In this document: positions 61,770-64,000 of the stretch, in pieces
Numbering within the stretch: the first letter of the stretch is position 1
Layout of the letters: every line of letters begins with the position of its first letter
Assembly: GCF_902729405.1 (NCBI RefSeq)
Contig: NZ_LR746496.1
Coordinates: 992,001-1,056,000, forward strand
Direction of reading: 5' to 3'
Length of the DNA: 64,000 nucleotides
Source: Acididesulfobacillus acetoxydans
GTDB lineage: Bacteria; Bacillota; Desulfitobacteriia; Desulfitobacteriales; Desulfitobacteriaceae
The notes under the pieces: generated by a model
What the model was told of the DNA's origin: nothing
The model's database searches: none
The model's input: the letters and a program-made list of their open reading frames with translations, nothing else
Position numbers and translations under genes: made by a program

Positions 61770-62780
61770 GTGAAGATCCTGGCACCTGTCAGTTCATTGT
61801 CCGAGGCTCTTCCCTTAATTGAAAGCGGTGCCCGGGAATTGTACTGCGGCCTGAGTCCGGCAGCCTGGGGCAAAGAACATGGTGAGAATATTTGGCTTAA
61901 CCGGCGCGGTCCGGGCAAGGCTAACCTGGCTGACTCGGAAGAGTTGGAGAAAATTGTGGCCCTAGCCCACCGCAAGGAAACCAAGGTCTTTTTGACTATG
62001 AACCAACCCGGATACGTGAAAGCGCTCTACCCTGACCTTATTTCCTTTGTCCGGGATACCCTGTCGATCGGCGTGGACGCGTTGATTATGGCAGATCCGG
62101 GCTTGATAAGGAGAGTGAAAGAAAAAGAACCCGCAGCCGTGATCCATGTCAGCAGCTTGGCGTCCGTGCTTAATAGCTCCTCCATCGGTTTCTTTCGTTC
62201 TCTCGGGGCGCAACGAATTATCTTTCCCCGTTATCTGGATTTACAGGTCCTGCACAAGATGATTGAAGCTTCTGAGAGGGATTTGGAATTTGAAGTGTTT
62301 ATTCTCAATGACGGCTGCGTTTTTGAAGAAGGGTTTTGTCATGTCAGTCACGCTTTCGGCGGAGCCTTCTGCCACAATCCCGCCTGGTCCTATAAGCTGC
62401 GGGAAATTTCAGCGGGCGGGAACAAAGTGTCCCGGCTGCCGGCCGGCGGGGAGACTTTCCAACAAAATGTTGACGAATACAAGAGGTGGCTTTGGCTGGG
62501 AATTAAGAACTTCGGGGGCTTTCCGGGACCGGGGGGTTATCCTCTGGGAATGTGCGGGCTTTGTGCCTTACCCGCACTCCAGGCGTTGGGGATCGCCTCC
62601 CTGAAAATTGTCGGGAGGGAGGCCTCTTTGCGGAAAAAGGCCGCCGGCGTCAAACTGGTGAGGAAGACCCTGGACTTGTTGGAGGCCGGGTGTTCCGAGA
62701 GTGAGCTGAGAGAAAGGGCCAAGGAGCTTAAAGGAGTGCCTGGACTTTGCCGGAGCGGGTACATGTGTTATTACCGGTGA
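61770..62780 (+). CDS. Peptidase U32 family protein
   Basis: A 336-residue U32 protein. It starts KILAPVSSLSEALPLIESGARELYCGLSP, the classic U32 N-terminus, and has DALIMADPGLIRRVK, HVSSLASVLNSSSIGFF and LGAQRIIFPRYL. Cysteines for an Fe-S cluster are in NDGCVFEEGFCHVSH, GAFCHNPAW and the C-terminal GMCGLCALPAL. It starts at GTG 61770 behind AAAGGGGGAACTCAT. It is 290 bases after the U32-related gene, with GC-rich spacer between. Despite the peptidase name, characterised members are oxygen-independent hydroxylases or tRNA/rRNA-modifying enzymes; which applies here is unknown. Confidence 0.85.
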   Translation: MKILAPVSSLSEALPLIESGARELYCGLSPAAWGKEHGENIWLNRRGPGKANLADSEELEKIVALAHRKETKVFLTMNQPGYVKALYPDLISFVRDTLSIGVDALIMADPGLIRRVKEKEPAAVIHVSSLASVLNSSSIGFFRSLGAQRIIFPRYLDLQVLHKMIEASERDLEFEVFILNDGCVFEEGFCHVSHAFGGAFCHNPAWSYKLREISAGGNKVSRLPAGGETFQQNVDEYKRWLWLGIKNFGGFPGPGGYPLGMCGLCALPALQALGIASLKIVGREASLRKKAAGVKLVRKTLDLLEAGCSESELRERAKELKGVPGLCRSGYMCYYR

Positions 62781-63171
62781 CGGTGGGGCGCGGCTGAGGC
62801 AGGGGAAAGACCAGCCGTCCGGCGGCGCGGGGCTGCAGCGGTGTCTGCGGCGTTCGGCATAAAAGCCGCAACGGCGTACACGGCGGACGACATAGGGACC
62901 GGGGGCAGGCAGCCTGTGTCTGTGGGGGCCGCCACAGGGGCAGTGGCGGCAGATGCTGCGGTCGGCGCGGGGAGCATAGCGGTGCCTGCCACGGTTGGTT
63001 TAGGGGCTGTAGAGGTACCGGCTGCCTTCGGGAGCGGCCGCGCCCCGGCGAGGCGCAGAGGGACCGGCGCGGGGACAGCGGCCGCCACGGGTTATGGCGG
63101 GCAGGGACGTTAAGGTTCGCGACCGGGGCGGATGGGTGACGGCGAGAGTGTCCGGGTAGGGTGGGGTTGCT
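62781..63171. other. Very GC-rich spacer with doubtful Ala/Gly-rich frames
   Basis: Open frames exist on both strands because of high GC. The plus-strand one (62841-63113) gives a low-complexity Ala/Gly/Thr-rich product and lacks an RBS, so I do not call it a gene. The end of the stretch holds GGGTAGGGTGGGG, the RBS of the following gene. Confidence 0.4.
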
Positions 63172-64000
63172 ATGGATTTGGTAAACCAGGTGTATAATGG
63201 AGATTTTCTCCTGGCGGGGGAAAATTATACGGATTTTCCGGACGGCTGGCGAAGAACGGGTGGAGACACGTCCACATCCTGGACTTGGACGGGGTCCCCT
63301 CAGGGTCCCCGTGCCGTCGTCATCAGTCACCCCTGCGGCACCAGGGCGGCCGGAATAGAGCAGGGTTTCGATGTTCCTGTGCAGGCCGGAGATTCCCAGC
63401 GCTGGGAGCTGCAGGTGCAGCTGCAGACGTCTCCGCCGGGGGTGCCCTGCTATGCTAAGATCTATCTGGGGGCGCGGGGGGTAAAAGTCTTTCCTCTGAG
63501 CCCGGGGGAAAAGCCTCAGGTCTTCACGAAGGTCTTCGCGACAGAGGCGGGAATCGGAGGTTTGCGTTTGGAAATCGCTATCTTGGGCGAGGGGGACCTC
63601 ATCATCCACCAAGTCGCGGCCTTCCGCCTTTATCCTCTGCGGGCCTTGAAGTTGGATGAGAAAGGCCAGATTTACGTTCGGCATGTGGAGAGCATCGGGC
63701 AGATTCAAAAACCGGTCCCGGTGCGGATGGTCAGTCCTGTGCCGATCCCGGTGGAGGTTGAAGCCACCATTACCGGTGACATTCGGGCCTTGACCCCTTC
63801 CCGTGACGGTGTGCGCATATATGGCAGCAGCGGCGGGGCTCTCAACGGAACGCCCGACGGTTCGCTGCAAGTTCAACTGGCGGAGCACAGATTCCGGCAA
63901 AGTCTGCAGAGTCTGTCGGCTCAGGCCGGTCCCCAGGTGAGCGCCGCCCAGGACATATCGCCGTTCAGTGTTTTCAGTTTTGCCGTGACCAATGACGGCC
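63172..64000 (+). CDS. DUF6385-domain protein (3' end outside window)
   Basis: A frame opens at ATG 63172 (RBS GGTGGGGTTGCT) and runs off the window after 276 codons. The N-terminal ~160 residues look like a carbohydrate-binding-type beta sandwich (NQVYNGDFLLAGENYTDFPD, WRRTGGDTSTSW, IEQGFDVPVQAGDS). A linker leads to TPSRDGVRIYGSSGGALNGT and SAAQDISPFSVFSFAVTN, the signature of DUF6385, known from Desulfotomaculum-type clostridia and often present in several copies. The role, possibly spore- or envelope-surface structural, is unknown. Confidence 0.8.
   Translation, partial: MDLVNQVYNGDFLLAGENYTDFPDGWRRTGGDTSTSWTWTGSPQGPRAVVISHPCGTRAAGIEQGFDVPVQAGDSQRWELQVQLQTSPPGVPCYAKIYLGARGVKVFPLSPGEKPQVFTKVFATEAGIGGLRLEIAILGEGDLIIHQVAAFRLYPLRALKLDEKGQIYVRHVESIGQIQKPVPVRMVSPVPIPVEVEATITGDIRALTPSRDGVRIYGSSGGALNGTPDGSLQVQLAEHRFRQSLQSLSAQAGPQVSAAQDISPFSVFSFAVTNDG

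Noticed and set aside
62841-63113. Ala/Gly-rich 90-residue protein
   Set aside because: Low-complexity product, no RBS, high-GC spacer and competing frames on the other strand.
62728-63900. A 390-codon open frame on the minus strand across the DUF6385 gene region
   Set aside because: It is antisense to the end of the U32 gene and to the DUF6385 gene, with a Pro/Arg/Leu-rich composition typical of GC-rich shadow frames, and has no RBS or family motif.

Overview
The window looks like a chromosomal segment of an anaerobic, spore-forming Firmicute of the Desulfitobacterium / Desulfosporosinus / Peptococcaceae type. This is inferred from gene content, not from a database search. Supporting genes are CotF-like coat proteins, DUF3231, rubrerythrin and desulfoferrodoxin, a giant 2-hydroxyacyl-CoA dehydratase activase, CWB2 wall-binding repeats, YjcQ, DUF6385, a hydrogenase maturation protease and strong GGAGG-type ribosome binding sites. 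Base composition is moderately GC-rich.

Layout. 1-9.7 kb: end of a hydrogenase maturation protease gene, a DUF3231 protein, an Old-Yellow-Enzyme flavin/Fe-S reductase with an acyl-CoA synthetase, a recombinase remnant, and a PDZ-containing histidine kinase with its LuxR-type regulator. 10-15.2 kb: a CPBP protease preceded by a broken paralogue, an NfeD/SPFH pair, rubrerythrin, desulfoferrodoxin, and an IS200/IS605 tnpA with a wrecked tnpB. 15.4-30.5 kb: a nearly complete arginine pathway, argC-argJ-argB-argD-carA-carB, then argF-argG, then argH, interrupted by an opposite-strand pspC. The argC and argF promoters carry the same tandem ArgR-box arrangement over a sigma-A core, so they should be co-repressed by arginine. 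30.6-35.7 kb: NAD genes (pncB, nadE), a nucleotidase, murC and a stand-alone AMP-ligase C-terminal domain. 36-48.5 kb: lipoprotein cyclophilin, small hypotheticals, a ferritin-like protein, an LtaS-like sulfatase, a lytic transglycosylase with CWB2 repeats, and the activase. 49-53.9 kb: cbiM with an attenuator-like leader, then a decaying accessory patch (Uma2 protein, a dam pseudogene with an in-frame stop, an XRE repressor with an amber codon) and a tRNA-Thr. 54-64 kb: an amidohydrolase, two tandem pairs of split CotF-like genes, DUF2225, a CMD-family protein, two candidate paralogous small RNAs, YjcQ, a pair of U32-related proteins and the start of a DUF6385 protein.

Two patterns cut across the gene list. 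First, short tandem repeats have expanded repeatedly, both between genes (7, 11, 16, 23 and 24 bp units, several seeded from the preceding stop codon) and in frame inside two arginine-pathway enzymes (30 bp units in ArgJ, 18 bp units in CarA). Second, a dispersed multi-hairpin element occurs at least five times. It resembles IS605-superfamily right ends / omega-RNA scaffolds without a linked nuclease gene.

The best candidates for undescribed biology are the two tandem small-RNA cassettes near 59 kb, the orphan omega-RNA-like elements, and the repeat inserts in ArgJ and CarA. No complete new defence or biosynthetic system was recognised.
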